NCBI RefSeq assembly: GCF_002863585.1
Contig: NZ_PGUY01000071.1
Coordinates: 1-47,802, forward strand
DNA from: Peribacillus deserti
GTDB taxonomy: Bacteria > Bacillota > Bacilli > Bacillales > DSM-1321
Reading direction: 5' to 3'
Length of the DNA: 47,802 bases
Positions within the stretch are counted from its first letter, which is position 1. The number at the start of each line of letters is the position of its first letter. A program made the position numbers and the translations under genes. Shown in pieces: positions 1 to 7,917 of this stretch. The notes below the pieces were generated by a model. The model was not told the origin of the DNA. It did no database searches and saw only the letters and a list, made by a program, of their open reading frames with translations.

Positions 1-30
1 TTTTGTTATTTTCTCAGAAAGAAAATATCT

Positions 31-67
31 GGCGTCTTGTTTCGTTCAGTTTTCAAAGAACAAGTAA
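31..67 (-). promoter_or_regulatory. Probable 16S rRNA leader (boxA-like) at the window edge
   Basis: On the minus strand, just downstream of tRNA-Gly, the sequence reads TTCTTTGAAAACTGAAC followed by a GAAACAAGAC-like stretch. This block is typical of the leader or spacer before rRNA genes in Bacillus. It suggests the tRNA cluster is co-transcribed into an rRNA operon lying to the left of position 1. The rRNA itself is not in the window, so this is inference. Confidence 0.55.
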
Positions 68-70
68 TGG

Positions 71-141
71 AGCGGGTGATGAGAATCGAACTCACGACAT
101 CAGCTTGGAAGGCTGAGGTTTTACCATTAAACTACACCCGC
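71..141 (-). tRNA. tRNA-Gly (anticodon TCC)
   Basis: A 71-nt cloverleaf. The acceptor strands GCGGGTG and CACCCGC pair, the T arm has GTTCGATTC, and the anticodon loop is CTTCCAA. No CCA is encoded. It is the last tRNA in the minus-strand cluster. Confidence 0.95.
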
Positions 142-170
142 GAAATTAAGTTGTAAAGAATTACAGCTGG

Positions 171-244
171 TCGGGAAGACAGGATTCGAACCTGCGACCC
201 CTTGGTCCCAAACCAAGTGCTCTACCAAGCTGAGCTACTTCCCG
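171..244 (-). tRNA. tRNA-Pro (anticodon TGG)
   Basis: A 74-nt cloverleaf with acceptor CGGGAAG/CTTCCCG, T loop TTCGAAT and anticodon loop TTTGGGA. No CCA is encoded. It is part of the same minus-strand transcript. Confidence 0.95.
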
Positions 245-253
245 TAATAAAAA

Positions 254-330
<77 letters not shown>

Positions 331-353
331 GTATATCTAAGATGCAAAAACAT

Positions 354-439
<86 letters not shown>

Positions 440-493
440 GAAGCGACATATAATAATATATCAAATTCGACTTCTAATAACAATGGTAATTAT

Positions 494-578
494 TGGTGCG
501 GGTGAAGGGAGTCGAACCCCCACGCCGTAAGGCGCCAGATCCTAAGTCTGGTGCGTCTGCCAATTCCGCCACACCCGC
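494..578 (-). tRNA. tRNA-Leu (anticodon TAG)
   Basis: An 85-nt class II tRNA with a long variable arm (GGCGCCTTACGGCG), encoded CCA and anticodon loop CTTAGGA. Confidence 0.95.
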
Positions 579-608
579 AATAAATATCTGTTTTTTCGAA
601 ATCGATAA

Positions 609-684
609 TGGTGAGCCATGAAGGATTCGAACCTTCGACCCTCTGATTAAAAGTCAGATGCTCTACCGGCTGAGCTAATGGCTC
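609..684 (-). tRNA. tRNA-Lys (anticodon TTT)
   Basis: A 76-nt cloverleaf with acceptor GAGCCAT/ATGGCTC, encoded CCA and anticodon loop CTTTTAA. Confidence 0.95.
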
Positions 685-686
685 AT

Positions 687-761
687 TGGCTGGGCTAGCT
701 GGATTCGAACCAACGCATGACGGAGTCAAAGTCCGTTGCCTTACCGCTTGGCTATAGCCCA
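687..761 (-). tRNA. tRNA-Gln (anticodon TTG)
   Basis: A 75-nt cloverleaf with acceptor TGGGCTA/TAGCCCA, encoded CCA and anticodon loop CTTTGAC. It lies only 2 nt from the tRNA-Lys gene. Confidence 0.95.
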
Positions 762-769
762 ATAATAAA

Positions 770-845
770 TGGCGGTCCCGACGGGAATCGAACCCGCGAT
801 CTCCTGCGTGACAGGCAGGCATGTTAACCGCTACACCACGGGACC
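770..845 (-). tRNA. tRNA-Asp (anticodon GTC)
   Basis: A 76-nt cloverleaf with acceptor GGTCCCG/CGGGACC, encoded CCA and anticodon loop CTGTCAC. Confidence 0.95.
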
Positions 846-882
846 AGATAATAGTTAGATTAAAGTATGAACTTTAAAATAA

Positions 883-954
883 TGACCCCTACGGGATTCG
901 AACCCGTGTTACCGCCGTGAAAGGGCGGTGTCTTAACCGCTTGACCAAGGGGCC
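883..954 (-). tRNA. tRNA-Glu (anticodon TTC)
   Basis: A 72-nt cloverleaf with acceptor GGCCCCT/AGGGGTC and anticodon loop CTTTCAC. No CCA is encoded. Confidence 0.95.
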
Positions 955-971
955 GTGCAATAGAATTTTTA

Positions 972-1062
972 TGGCGGAGAAGGAGGGATTTGAACCCTCG
1001 CGCCGCTTACGCGACCTACACCCTTAGCAGGGGCGCCTCTTCAGCCTCTTGAGTACTTCCCC
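972..1062 (-). tRNA. tRNA-Ser (anticodon GCT)
   Basis: A 91-nt class II tRNA with acceptor GGGGAAG at the 5' end and CTTCTCC at the 3' end, a long variable arm, encoded CCA and anticodon loop CTGCTAA. Confidence 0.95.
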
Positions 1063-1071
1063 ACAAAAAAA

Positions 1072-1146
1072 TGGCTCCGCAGGTAGGACTCGAACCTACG
1101 ACCGTTCGGTTAACAGCCGAATGCTCTACCACTGAGCTACTGCGGA
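1072..1146 (-). tRNA. tRNA-Asn (anticodon GTT)
   Basis: A 75-nt cloverleaf with acceptor TCCGCAG/CTGCGGA, encoded CCA and anticodon GTT. It is the first tRNA of the minus-strand operon, about 75 nt downstream of the promoter. The order Asn-Ser-Glu at the start of the cluster resembles trnS of B. subtilis, which also sits next to ydcK and tex. Confidence 0.95.
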
Positions 1147-1220
1147 ATAATGAGATTGAATAATAGTGAAGTTATTCTCTCGAAGTAATTCAAGTTGCCG
1201 TGTTGTTATCGACTCTTATG

Positions 1221-1249
1221 AGTATAACGACTTGTTTCGATATAGTCAA
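1221..1249 (-). promoter_or_regulatory. Sigma-A promoter of the tRNA operon
   Basis: On the minus strand a -35 hexamer TTGACT (1244-1249) and a -10 hexamer TATACT (1221-1226) are separated by exactly 17 nt. An imperfect inverted repeat (GTTAT...ATAAC, about 1206-1229) overlaps the -10. No other strong promoter is seen between the tRNAs, so this one probably drives the whole cluster. Confidence 0.8.
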
Positions 1250-1332
1250 GAGTTTTTTTTAAACTTTTTTCTTACTGCTCAATGTGCAAATGATTATATG
1301 CTGCAGAGAAATACTAATTTAACATGTTATTT

Positions 1333-1806
1333 TTAGATTGTCAACTGTTTGGTTAACGTTAAAGTACCTTTACATTTTCCGCAGACATACCGTTTTGTAT
1401 CTACACGCCTTTTGCGGTTATAAATCTGGCCGCAGGACTGACAAGTATACTCGTATAACCGCGGAGGCCTTTTCTTAGCCGCAGTCTTCTGCGGAAGTGC
1501 TTGGCAGAATCGAGGGGCATCTACCAATTTCAATAGTTGTCTAAAATCCAGATCTCTATGTTTATATCCTCTTCCCTCAAGGTGAAGATGATAGTGGCAG
1601 AGTTCATGCTTTATGATTCCGTAGAGTTCTTTTTCACCATACTCATCAAAATATTTCTTATTGATTTCAATATTGTGTGAATGCAGCAGGTAGCGACCCC
1701 CTGTTGTTCGAAGCCTTGGATTGAAAGATGCCTTGTGTCTGAACGGCTTGCTAAACAAATCATTAGAGATCTGCTCCACAATTTTCTGAAGCTGTTGATT
1801 ATCCAT
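1333..1806 (-). CDS. ydcK: SprT-like zinc metalloprotease-family protein
   Basis: A 157-residue member of the SprT-like family (B. subtilis YdcK). It has the zinc-binding helix HELCH at residues 67-71. A C-terminal zinc ribbon follows, with two CxxC knuckles (CQSC near 122 and CGKC near 142). Family members resemble the protease core of SPRTN, but the substrate of the bacterial protein is not known. It is next to the tRNA cluster and divergent from cmpA, as in B. subtilis. An AAAGGA ribosome site lies upstream of the ATG, with rather long spacing. Cytoplasmic; no signal peptide or membrane segment. Confidence 0.88.
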   Translation of the reverse strand: MDNQQLQKIVEQISNDLFSKPFRHKASFNPRLRTTGGRYLLHSHNIEINKKYFDEYGEKELYGIIKHELCHYHLHLEGRGYKHRDLDFRQLLKLVDAPRFCQALPQKTAAKKRPPRLYEYTCQSCGQIYNRKRRVDTKRYVCGKCKGTLTLTKQLTI

Positions 1807-1860
1807 TCCCTATGTACATTCCTTTCTGATTATTTTGGGTAACGTGACAACCTGTCATAA

Positions 1861-1868
1861 CATACATT
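1861..1868 (+). promoter_or_regulatory. Possible sigma-E -10 element for cmpA
   Basis: CATACATT matches the sigma-E -10 consensus CATACAnT. A weak -35-like GTAACG lies about 15 nt upstream (near 1839-1845). cmpA of B. subtilis is a mother-cell sporulation gene, which makes this reasonable, but the -35 match is poor. Confidence 0.4.
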
Positions 1869-1902
1869 AAGTAGTACCTTTTAAGGAGTGGAGGTTCTAT
1901 AA

Positions 1903-2028
1903 ATGCCCAAATGGTTTCAAAACCAAATGAGAAAAGCTTTTTACGAAAAAAACTGCTATCAGATTAAACTGCTGAATCAATGCTGGTTTTTTTATAGAAA
2001 AAGGGAGGCCGACCCGGAACAGCTATAA
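1903..2028 (+). CDS. cmpA: Cortex morphogenetic protein A (small sporulation protein)
   Basis: A 41-codon ORF with an excellent ribosome site (AAGGAGTGGAGG, 1884-1895) ahead of the ATG. The peptide contains YQIKLLNQCWFFYR (residues 19-32), nearly the signature of B. subtilis CmpA, a 37-residue mother-cell protein that in B. subtilis restrains cortex assembly by acting with the coat protein SpoIVA and promoting its quality control. The position between ydcK and tex is also the B. subtilis location. The tail after YRKR (EADPEQL) is a few residues longer than in B. subtilis. A sigma-E-like -10 lies about 35 nt upstream. The 3' end overlaps the tex terminator, which is convergent. Confidence 0.9.
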   Translation: MPKWFQNQMRKAFYEKNCYQIKLLNQCWFFYRKREADPEQL

Positions 2029-2042
2029 TAGGGTCTGCCTCC
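1987..2042 (-). terminator. Intrinsic terminator of tex, overlapping the cmpA 3' end
   Basis: The arms GGAGGCNGACCC and GGGTCNGCCTCC (2004-2015 and 2031-2042) form a 12-bp stem. On the minus strand it is followed by CTTTTTCTATAAAAAAA. The stem includes the last codons of the convergent cmpA gene, so the same hairpin may also end that transcript. Confidence 0.8.
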
Positions 2043-2051
2043 AAACCTTAA

Positions 2052-4220
2052 TTAACCTTTGGGTCCAAGCATCGATAACGCAATCCTTTGTTTATGAGCA
2101 TCTACCGAATCGACCCAGACTGTTACGATATCACCTACCGAAACAACATCCAGGGGATGCTTAACAAAGTTCCTGCTTAGTTTAGATATATGGACGAGGC
2201 CATCCTGTTTGACCCCAATATCCACAAAGGCACCAAAATCAACTACATTTCTGATCGTTCCCTGAAGCTCCATCCCTGTATGCAAATCTTCCATTTTCAG
2301 TACATCCTGCTTTAATAAAGGCTTTGGAAGCTCATCACGAGGATCTCTACCGGGCTTTTTAAGCGCATCTATAATATCCCTTAGTGTAATTTCCCCAATA
2401 TCTAATTGCTCAGCATATTCTTTTAGGTCCGTTTCCTCAAGCCGTTGTTTAAGCGGATCAGAGCCAATATCTTTTACAGAATATCCGAGAGTTGTTAACA
2501 GTCTTGTAACCGCTGAATAATTTTCTGGGTGAATGGGAGTACGGTCTAATGGCTGCGTCCCTTCTACGATTCGTAAAAACCCAATCGCCTGCTCATAGGT
2601 TTTAGCCCCCAGGCGAGGTATACTCTTTAACTCAGCACGCGACTTGAATTTTCCTTCTTCCTCCCTTTTCTTAACAATATTTTGGGCAACCGACTTGGAA
2701 AGCCCGGACACATATTGCAGGATAGCCGAAGAGGCGGTATTCACATTAACACCCACCTGGTTTACAGCTGTTTCTACTACAAAGGAGAGGGATTCAGCTA
2801 GCTTCTTTTGTGAAACATCATGCTGGTATTGACCTACCCCTACTGATTTAGGATCGATTTTTACAAGTTCAGCCAGAGGATCTTGAAGCCTCCTGGCAAT
2901 TGAGACCGCACTTCTTTCTTCTACCTGGAAATCAGGAAATTCTTCTCTAGCTATATCAGAAGCTGAGTATACACTTGCGCCCGCTTCATTAACAATGATA
3001 TAGAAAACTTCATTTTTAAGCTCCTTTAAAGTATCCACCACAAATTGCTCTGTTTCTCTTGAAGCTGTTCCATTTCCTACAGCGACTACTTCTACATCAT
3101 ACTGACTTAATATGTGCTTAAGCTTATCACGGGCCTCCACTTTTTTATTTACAGGCGGATGAGGATATACCACATCAATTTTTAGAACCTTTCCTGTTTC
3201 ATCTATAACTGCTAACTTACAGCCTGTACGAAAGGCAGGGTCAACCCCAAGAACGGTTTTCCCTTTTAAAGGAGGCTGCAGCAGAAGATTACGGAGATTT
3301 TCTGAGAAAATATGAATTGCGCGGTCCTCCGCTTTTTCTGTGAGTTCCTTTCGTATCTCCCGTTCAATAGAAGGCTGGATGGACCGTTTGAATGCACTCT
3401 CTATTGATTCTTTTATATGAGGAGCACATCGAGAATTGCGGTTAGTCAATATTTTTGATTCTATATGCGATAATATCTTGTCTATCTGAGCACGGACAGA
3501 CAGCCTTAGAACCTCTTCCTTCTCACCCCTGTTTAAAGCCAATACTCTATGCGGAGCAGCTCTTACAATGGGTTCTTCATAGCTGTAGTACATTTCATAT
3601 ACTTTTTTCTCATCTTGATCTTCGTCTTTTACAGTAGACTCTAGCGTTCCATTCCGGAACGTATAATCCCTAATCCATTTTCTTATACCTGCATTATCGG
3701 AAATATATTCTGCAATAATGTCTTTCGCACCGTTCAATGCTTCTTCGATTGTAAAAATTTCATGTACTTCAGATATAAACTCTTTTGCTTTTTCTTCCGG
3801 CTTGCCATCTAAAGGCTGAGACAATATCCACTGAGCGAGCGGTTCCAGCCCCTTCTCTTTTGCGACAGTAGCTTTTGTTCTTCTTTTTTGTTTAAACGGA
3901 CGGTATAAATCTTCTACTTCCTGAAGCTTTACGGCCTGCAGAATTTGTTTTTCTAATTCTGGAGTTAATTTACCTTGCTCTTGAATAATTCTTATTACTT
4001 CTTCTTTCCTGTTTCCAATATTCTCAAGATAGGTCCACCTGTCTAAAATATTTCTAATTTGAACTTCATCCAAGGAACCTGTGATTTCTTTTCGGTAACG
4101 AGCTATAAAAGGAACGGTATTTCCATCCTGGATTAATTGAATAACCTGGCGGACTTGCTGCTTCTTAAACGCAAGCTCTTGAGAAACCTGTTCAATGATC
4201 ATCATTAATTTATCTTCCAT
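2052..4220 (-). CDS. tex: Tex-family S1 RNA-binding transcription accessory protein
   Basis: A protein of about 722 residues, homologous to B. subtilis YdcI and Tex of other bacteria. It has the N-terminal helical Tex region (PFIARYRKE near residue 40), a YqgF/RNase H-like domain (LGVDPAFRTGCKLAVID, around 330), helix-hairpin-helix repeats (NTASSAILQYVSGLS, around 500) and a C-terminal S1 domain (GTIRNVVDFGAFVDIG, around 655). Tex binds nucleic acid and is linked to transcription and ribonucleoprotein handling. The start is uncertain: a GGAGGG site sits 13 nt before this ATG, and in-frame ATGs follow at codons 6 and 7. Single-gene unit with its own terminator. Confidence 0.93.
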   Translation of the reverse strand: MEDKLMMIIEQVSQELAFKKQQVRQVIQLIQDGNTVPFIARYRKEITGSLDEVQIRNILDRWTYLENIGNRKEEVIRIIQEQGKLTPELEKQILQAVKLQEVEDLYRPFKQKRRTKATVAKEKGLEPLAQWILSQPLDGKPEEKAKEFISEVHEIFTIEEALNGAKDIIAEYISDNAGIRKWIRDYTFRNGTLESTVKDEDQDEKKVYEMYYSYEEPIVRAAPHRVLALNRGEKEEVLRLSVRAQIDKILSHIESKILTNRNSRCAPHIKESIESAFKRSIQPSIEREIRKELTEKAEDRAIHIFSENLRNLLLQPPLKGKTVLGVDPAFRTGCKLAVIDETGKVLKIDVVYPHPPVNKKVEARDKLKHILSQYDVEVVAVGNGTASRETEQFVVDTLKELKNEVFYIIVNEAGASVYSASDIAREEFPDFQVEERSAVSIARRLQDPLAELVKIDPKSVGVGQYQHDVSQKKLAESLSFVVETAVNQVGVNVNTASSAILQYVSGLSKSVAQNIVKKREEEGKFKSRAELKSIPRLGAKTYEQAIGFLRIVEGTQPLDRTPIHPENYSAVTRLLTTLGYSVKDIGSDPLKQRLEETDLKEYAEQLDIGEITLRDIIDALKKPGRDPRDELPKPLLKQDVLKMEDLHTGMELQGTIRNVVDFGAFVDIGVKQDGLVHISKLSRNFVKHPLDVVSVGDIVTVWVDSVDAHKQRIALSMLGPKG

Positions 4221-4325
4221 AGACTTATGTAAACCCTCCAAACCATAATTACTCTTCCATTAATACTACCAAAATGCAGCGGCAAGAGCTAACCTGTAAA
4301 ATTAAACAAACGTTTGATTAAGCTC

Positions 4326-4905
4326 GAAAAGCGAAGAACGGTGCTTTTCAAGTAATTTTTACTGAAAGCTCTATGATTTCCTACACTAATTTAACACAAA
4401 AAATAGAATGAAAAGCAGCCACCTGAGAGGCATAAGAAAAGCGGCAGCGAAAGGCCGCCCTTGCCTTTTGATGGCGATTGGCTTATGACCGAAGGTGGCA
4501 GTTCGGAGCTGGACAATAAGAAAAACGGAAAGCGGTGCCTTCTACATCTCCTATTTTTAAAAAATAATGAAAATCATATCGATTTTTAAATAAAAATATT
4601 ATGAAGGCAGAGATCCGATATAGAAGACTTGCTGATTGATGAGCGCTAGCGAAGACAGAAGCTTAGTCGCACTTATGCGTCAGCCAAGCATAAGACGAGC
4701 AGGCCGTGAGAAGCGCCTTTCCTTCTCATGGACTGATTGGCTTATGACTCGAGGATCTCAGCTTGGAGCTGGCCAAACAAAAAAGCGAAGAACGGTGCTT
4801 TTCAAGTAATTTTTACTGAAAGCTCTATGATTTCCTACACTAATTTAACACAAAAAATAGAATGAAAAGCAGACACCTGACAAACATAAGAAAAGCAGAA
4901 AGCGT
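4326..4905 (+). repeat. Tandem repeat-family-B units with an exact 92-bp direct repeat
   Basis: No gene lies between tex and msrA. The space holds three head-to-tail units that start with (G)AAAARCGRARRRCGGTG and end with GGAGCTGG(A/C)C: about 4326-4514, 4519-4774 and 4781 onward (truncated). Bases 4327-4418 and 4781-4872 are identical over 92 bp. Units are joined by AATA- or AAACAA-like spacers. The same unit recurs at 15.58-15.84 kb (reverse), 27.7-27.85 kb and 30,997-31,314. Confidence 0.8.
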
Positions 4906-4993
4906 TGCCGTCTAATTCTAACTATTAATAAAACCATTCATCAACGCTGCCTTTTATAAACTCCATATAACCTCAAATCTTATATTTCTAAAT

Positions 4994-5040
4994 TAAAAAA
5001 ACCGATACAAATGCATTGAACAAATGAAATCGGTTTTTAT
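4994..5040 (-). terminator. Terminator downstream of msrA
   Basis: The arms ACCGAT (5001-5006) and ATCGGT (5029-5034) are extended by A/T pairing and flanked by A-runs and T-runs on both sides. It would work in both directions, and msrA ends just upstream on the minus strand. Confidence 0.6.
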
Positions 5041-5048
5041 CATATATT

Positions 5049-5582
5049 TTATTTTCCCCAATTCTGCTGAATGAAAGAGTCTCTGCCTGATTCAATTCTT
5101 TCCTGTTTATACTTTTCTGGATTCTTTTTGTAAAAATCCTGATGATAATCTTCAGCAGGGTAGAAAACAGATGCTGGCAGGATTTGAGTAACAATCGGTT
5201 TCTTAAACCTGCCGCTCTCAGCCAACTCCTTAAGGGACTGCTGTGCTAATGCTTGCTGTTGTTCATTATGATAAAAGATCGCTGCCCGATATTGGGAGCC
5301 TCTGTCAAAAAATTGTCCCTCATCATCTGTCGGATCAATTTGAGGCCAGTATAGCTCAAGCAGTTTCTCATAGGGAAATACTTCTGGATCAAACGTTATC
5401 TGCACTGCCTCGTAATGTCCTGTAGTTCCTGTTTTTACTTCCTCATACGCAGGGTTTTCCTTGTCCCCTCCTGTATAACCGGATATGATCCCATAAATCC
5501 CCGGCATTTCATCAAACGGTTTTACCATGCACCAGAAACAACCTCCTGCAAAAGTGGCAGTCTCTTTTTTGCTCTCGATCAT
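5049..5582 (-). CDS. msrA: Peptide methionine-S-sulfoxide reductase MsrA
   Basis: A 177-residue MsrA that repairs the S epimer of methionine sulfoxide in oxidised proteins, in the cytoplasm. The active-site motif GCFWC is at residues 14-18 (nucleophile Cys15). The downstream family motif GYTGG and the FDP..YEKLLELYW region are present. There is no fused MsrB domain and no msrB next door. It lies alone between tex and the sigma-B operon, a position not seen in B. subtilis, where msrA pairs with msrB elsewhere. Terminators flank it on both sides, so it is probably monocistronic. Confidence 0.95.
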   Translation of the reverse strand: MIESKKETATFAGGCFWCMVKPFDEMPGIYGIISGYTGGDKENPAYEEVKTGTTGHYEAVQITFDPEVFPYEKLLELYWPQIDPTDDEGQFFDRGSQYRAAIFYHNEQQQALAQQSLKELAESGRFKKPIVTQILPASVFYPAEDYHQDFYKKNPEKYKQERIESGRDSFIQQNWGK

Positions 5583-5654
5583 ATTAATTCCGCCTTTCCA
5601 CTATATTGCTACATTATAGCTGACACTTGGCATCTTGAAAAAGAATTTTAATTC

Positions 5655-5690
5655 AAAAAAGCTTACTTTAATAATAAATTAAAGTAAGCT
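5655..5690 (-). terminator. Terminator of the rsb-sigB operon
   Basis: The perfect stem GCTTACTTTAA/TTAAAGTAAGC (5661-5671 and 5679-5689) is followed on the minus strand by TTTTTT. The first arm includes the rsbX stop codon, so the operon ends directly after rsbX. Confidence 0.9.
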
Positions 5691-6281
5691 TCCTAATAAA
5701 AAGGTGGTATCATCCGAATAAGCACTGTTCTCCTCCAGCAATAAATTGGCAGTCTGCTGAAGTGGCGCTTTAGAGCCCAGCACCCGTTTTGCACCTACCA
5801 TCTGCAAACCATCGGAATGTAAAATAAATGTAGAATTAGGCTCATAATGAAAATACTGTGTATGATATTTTTGCATACGTCCTGATAAGTATCCAGTTAC
5901 CGGAAGCGGATAAATCAACTTGCCGCCTGGCAGACAGCAGAAAAATCTAATATTTCCTACTGAACTATAAATGAACTCCCTGGTTTTAAAATTCACTTTT
6001 AAAATAGAGACAGCTGCGCCTCTCTTGTTAACCAGTACTTCATTACCCATTTTCATCAAGGTTTCAACATCCAAATTGTGATTACTCTTGACTACTTCTG
6101 TCACTGCAGATGATGATTCATACGCGTATTGGCCGCTTCCTAGACCATCAGCTAATACGCAGATAAAATAGTCATCAGTCACTGTATAATAGTAACTGTC
6201 ACCGCAATATGGCATGTTATTTTTTGAGGATTGTGAGATCAGGAGCTCAAGGTGTTCTTTCTTAACATGAGTTTGAATCAT
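5679..6281 (-). CDS. rsbX: Phosphoserine phosphatase RsbX
   Basis: A 200-residue PP2C-type phosphatase (B. subtilis RsbX is 199). Metal-binding acidic residues are visible in GDSYYYTVTDDYFICVLADG (residues 27-46) and in SDDTTF near the C terminus. RsbX dephosphorylates RsbS and RsbR, resetting the stressosome and limiting RsbT release. It is the last gene of the operon; its ATG overlaps the sigB stop by 4 bp, so the two are translationally coupled. It lies downstream of the internal sigma-B promoter, so sigma-B activity raises its own brake. Cytoplasmic. Confidence 0.95.
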   Translation of the reverse strand: MIQTHVKKEHLELLISQSSKNNMPYCGDSYYYTVTDDYFICVLADGLGSGQYAYESSSAVTEVVKSNHNLDVETLMKMGNEVLVNKRGAAVSILKVNFKTREFIYSSVGNIRFFCCLPGGKLIYPLPVTGYLSGRMQKYHTQYFHYEPNSTFILHSDGLQMVGAKRVLGSKAPLQQTANLLLEENSAYSDDTTFLLGSLL

Positions 6282-7069
6282 TTTGCAAACTCCGAATTCG
6301 CCTCGGCGTTAATAGCTTCCTGAAGCTTCTTGATCGCTCTGCGCTGCAGACGGGATACATGCATTTGTGAAATACCCAGCTGCTCTCCCGCTTCTTTCTG
6401 ACTTAAATTTTCAAGGTACGTATACTGAATGATTTTCTTTTCTCTGTCAGTAAGAACATGAAGAACGCGCTCCAGAACAAGACGCTGATTGACCTTCTCA
6501 AACCCTTCATCCACGCTTCCGAAGATATCTAGAAGAGTGACTGTTCCCCCATCTGAATCAGCCTCAATGGAATGATCAATCGATAAGGCTTGATAGCTTT
6601 TACCCATCTCCATTGCCTCTAATACTTCTTCCTCAGAAACCTCAAGATACCTTGCAATTTCTTCAATCTTAGGTGATCTGTGAAGCTCAGTAGTCAATTC
6701 TTCGACCGTTACCTTAATCTTTGGCCCCAGCTCTTTAATACGGCGGGGAACATGGACACTCCAGGTTTTATCACGGAGGAAGCGTTTGATCTCTCCGATG
6801 ATAGTCGGAACGGCAAAGGCTTCGAAGCTCTTGCCAAACGTTTCATCATATCTGCGTATGGCCCCTAAGAGACCAATCATACCCACCTGGATAATATCTT
6901 CATGATAAGATTTACCTTTAGAGTATTTCCGTGCAATCGTCTCGACAAGGCCCTGGTAGTGAAGGACAAGGGAACTCTGAGCTTCATCATCCTGATGTAA
7001 TTGATATGCTTTTATCCACTCATTTACTTTTTCTTTGGCCGCCTGGTTAGGTTGAGATTCTTTCTGCAT
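6278..7069 (-). CDS. sigB: RNA polymerase sigma factor SigB
   Basis: A 263-residue general stress sigma factor, equal in length to B. subtilis SigB. Region 2 is clear from DIIQVGMIGLLGAIRRYD (about 59-76) through EIKRFLRDKTWSVHVPRR (about 93-110). Region 4 with its helix-turn-helix (LSQKEAGEQLGISQMHVSRL) is at the C terminus. It is held inactive by RsbW until dephosphorylated RsbV displaces it. It overlaps rsbW by 23 bp and rsbX by 4 bp. Its own class of promoter lies upstream of rsbV, which predicts positive autoregulation. Confidence 0.97.
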   Translation of the reverse strand: MQKESQPNQAAKEKVNEWIKAYQLHQDDEAQSSLVLHYQGLVETIARKYSKGKSYHEDIIQVGMIGLLGAIRRYDETFGKSFEAFAVPTIIGEIKRFLRDKTWSVHVPRRIKELGPKIKVTVEELTTELHRSPKIEEIARYLEVSEEEVLEAMEMGKSYQALSIDHSIEADSDGGTVTLLDIFGSVDEGFEKVNQRLVLERVLHVLTDREKKIIQYTYLENLSQKEAGEQLGISQMHVSRLQRRAIKKLQEAINAEANSEFAK

Positions 7070-7520
7070 CGCTCTCCACCTGCTCTCCTGCTAAAAACTT
7101 AGTCATGAACACCGTAACCCCTTCATGCTGATGTATTTTCACATCATCCATTAGAGATTCGATGAGGTATAGTCCTAAGCCTCCTTCTCTAAGGAGTTCT
7201 ACGTTCTGATCAGCGGCATATGGGCCTAAGCCTTGTCTTACTTCATCAAAATTACAGCTGTGCCCGCTGTCAGCCACCATAACTTCCAGGCGGTCTTCAT
7301 GCAGTCCGAAGCCGATTTTGACTTCTCCCTTTTCATTTTCCTTATAGGCATGCTGCACGGCATTTGTGCAAGCTTCGCTTGTAGCAATTTTAAGATCTTC
7401 TATGTCTTCATAGGCAAATCCCATCCTGCTGGCAATACCTGAAAGGGTTAAACGAATAACTCCAATAAATTCGGGTTTTGCTGGAAACTTCATTTCAATA
7501 TATTCAAATGTTTCGCTCAT
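7047..7520 (-). CDS. rsbW: Anti-sigma-B factor / serine kinase RsbW
   Basis: A 157-residue GHKL-fold kinase (B. subtilis RsbW is 160). The N box is SEACTNAVQHAY at residues 48-59 and the G1 box is VADSGHS near 84. A glycine-rich lid follows, with GGLGLYLIESLMDDV near 120. RsbW binds SigB and also phosphorylates RsbV. High ATP favours the inactive RsbV-P state. It overlaps rsbV by 4 bp and sigB by 23 bp, which fits tight stoichiometric control. Confidence 0.96.
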   Translation of the reverse strand: MSETFEYIEMKFPAKPEFIGVIRLTLSGIASRMGFAYEDIEDLKIATSEACTNAVQHAYKENEKGEVKIGFGLHEDRLEVMVADSGHSCNFDEVRQGLGPYAADQNVELLREGGLGLYLIESLMDDVKIHQHEGVTVFMTKFLAGEQVESDAERIST

Positions 7521-7849
7521 TTTACTCCACCTTCAGCATTGCTATTTATATCAATAATGTCAGCCAGACCTGTAATATCAAATAAACGGCGAAGACGCTC
7601 AGATAACCCAACTAGACGGAACTCTCCATCATGCGAGCGAACACTCTTGAATAGACCTACGAACACACCCAGACCTGTACTGTCCATGTAGGAAACCTCT
7701 GACAGATCTACAACCATGTGCACATTTTGCTGCTCGGATAATGGGAACAGCGTTTCTCTAAGCTTTGGAGCAGTATAAGCATCTATTTCACCTTTCACCT
7801 TAACAGTTGCTTTTGAATCTATATCTTTAACATCAATCATAATATTCAT
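7517..7849 (-). CDS. rsbV: Anti-anti-sigma factor RsbV
   Basis: A 110-residue STAS-domain protein that binds RsbW and frees SigB when unphosphorylated. The phospho-acceptor is Ser57 in YMDSTGLGVF. The ATG was chosen because AAGGTGG lies 8 nt upstream; an in-frame ATG 12 codons earlier would place the ribosome site and promoter tail inside the gene. It is the first gene downstream of the internal sigma-B promoter. Confidence 0.96.
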   Translation of the reverse strand: MNIMIDVKDIDSKATVKVKGEIDAYTAPKLRETLFPLSEQQNVHMVVDLSEVSYMDSTGLGVFVGLFKSVRSHDGEFRLVGLSERLRRLFDITGLADIIDINSNAEGGVK

Positions 7850-7892
7850 TAAAGTGACCCACCTTCTTCTTATCTCGAATTGCAATTAATAT

Positions 7893-7917
7893 TTACCCAA
7901 TCCTATAACGCCTAAAC
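7893..7917 (-). promoter_or_regulatory. Sigma-B promoter before rsbV
   Basis: On the minus strand GTTTAG (7912-7917), a 13-nt spacer and GGGTAA (7893-7898) closely match the sigma-B consensus GTTTaa-N12-15-GGGTAt. The -35 overlaps the rsbU stop codon and a transcript would start 30-40 nt before the rsbV ATG. B. subtilis has a sigma-B promoter at the same place in its operon, giving positive feedback on rsbV-rsbW-sigB-rsbX. Confidence 0.85.

Noticed and set aside
490-822. 110-residue reading frame over the tRNA cluster
   Set aside because: It runs straight through four tRNA genes; it is a by-product of tRNA sequence.
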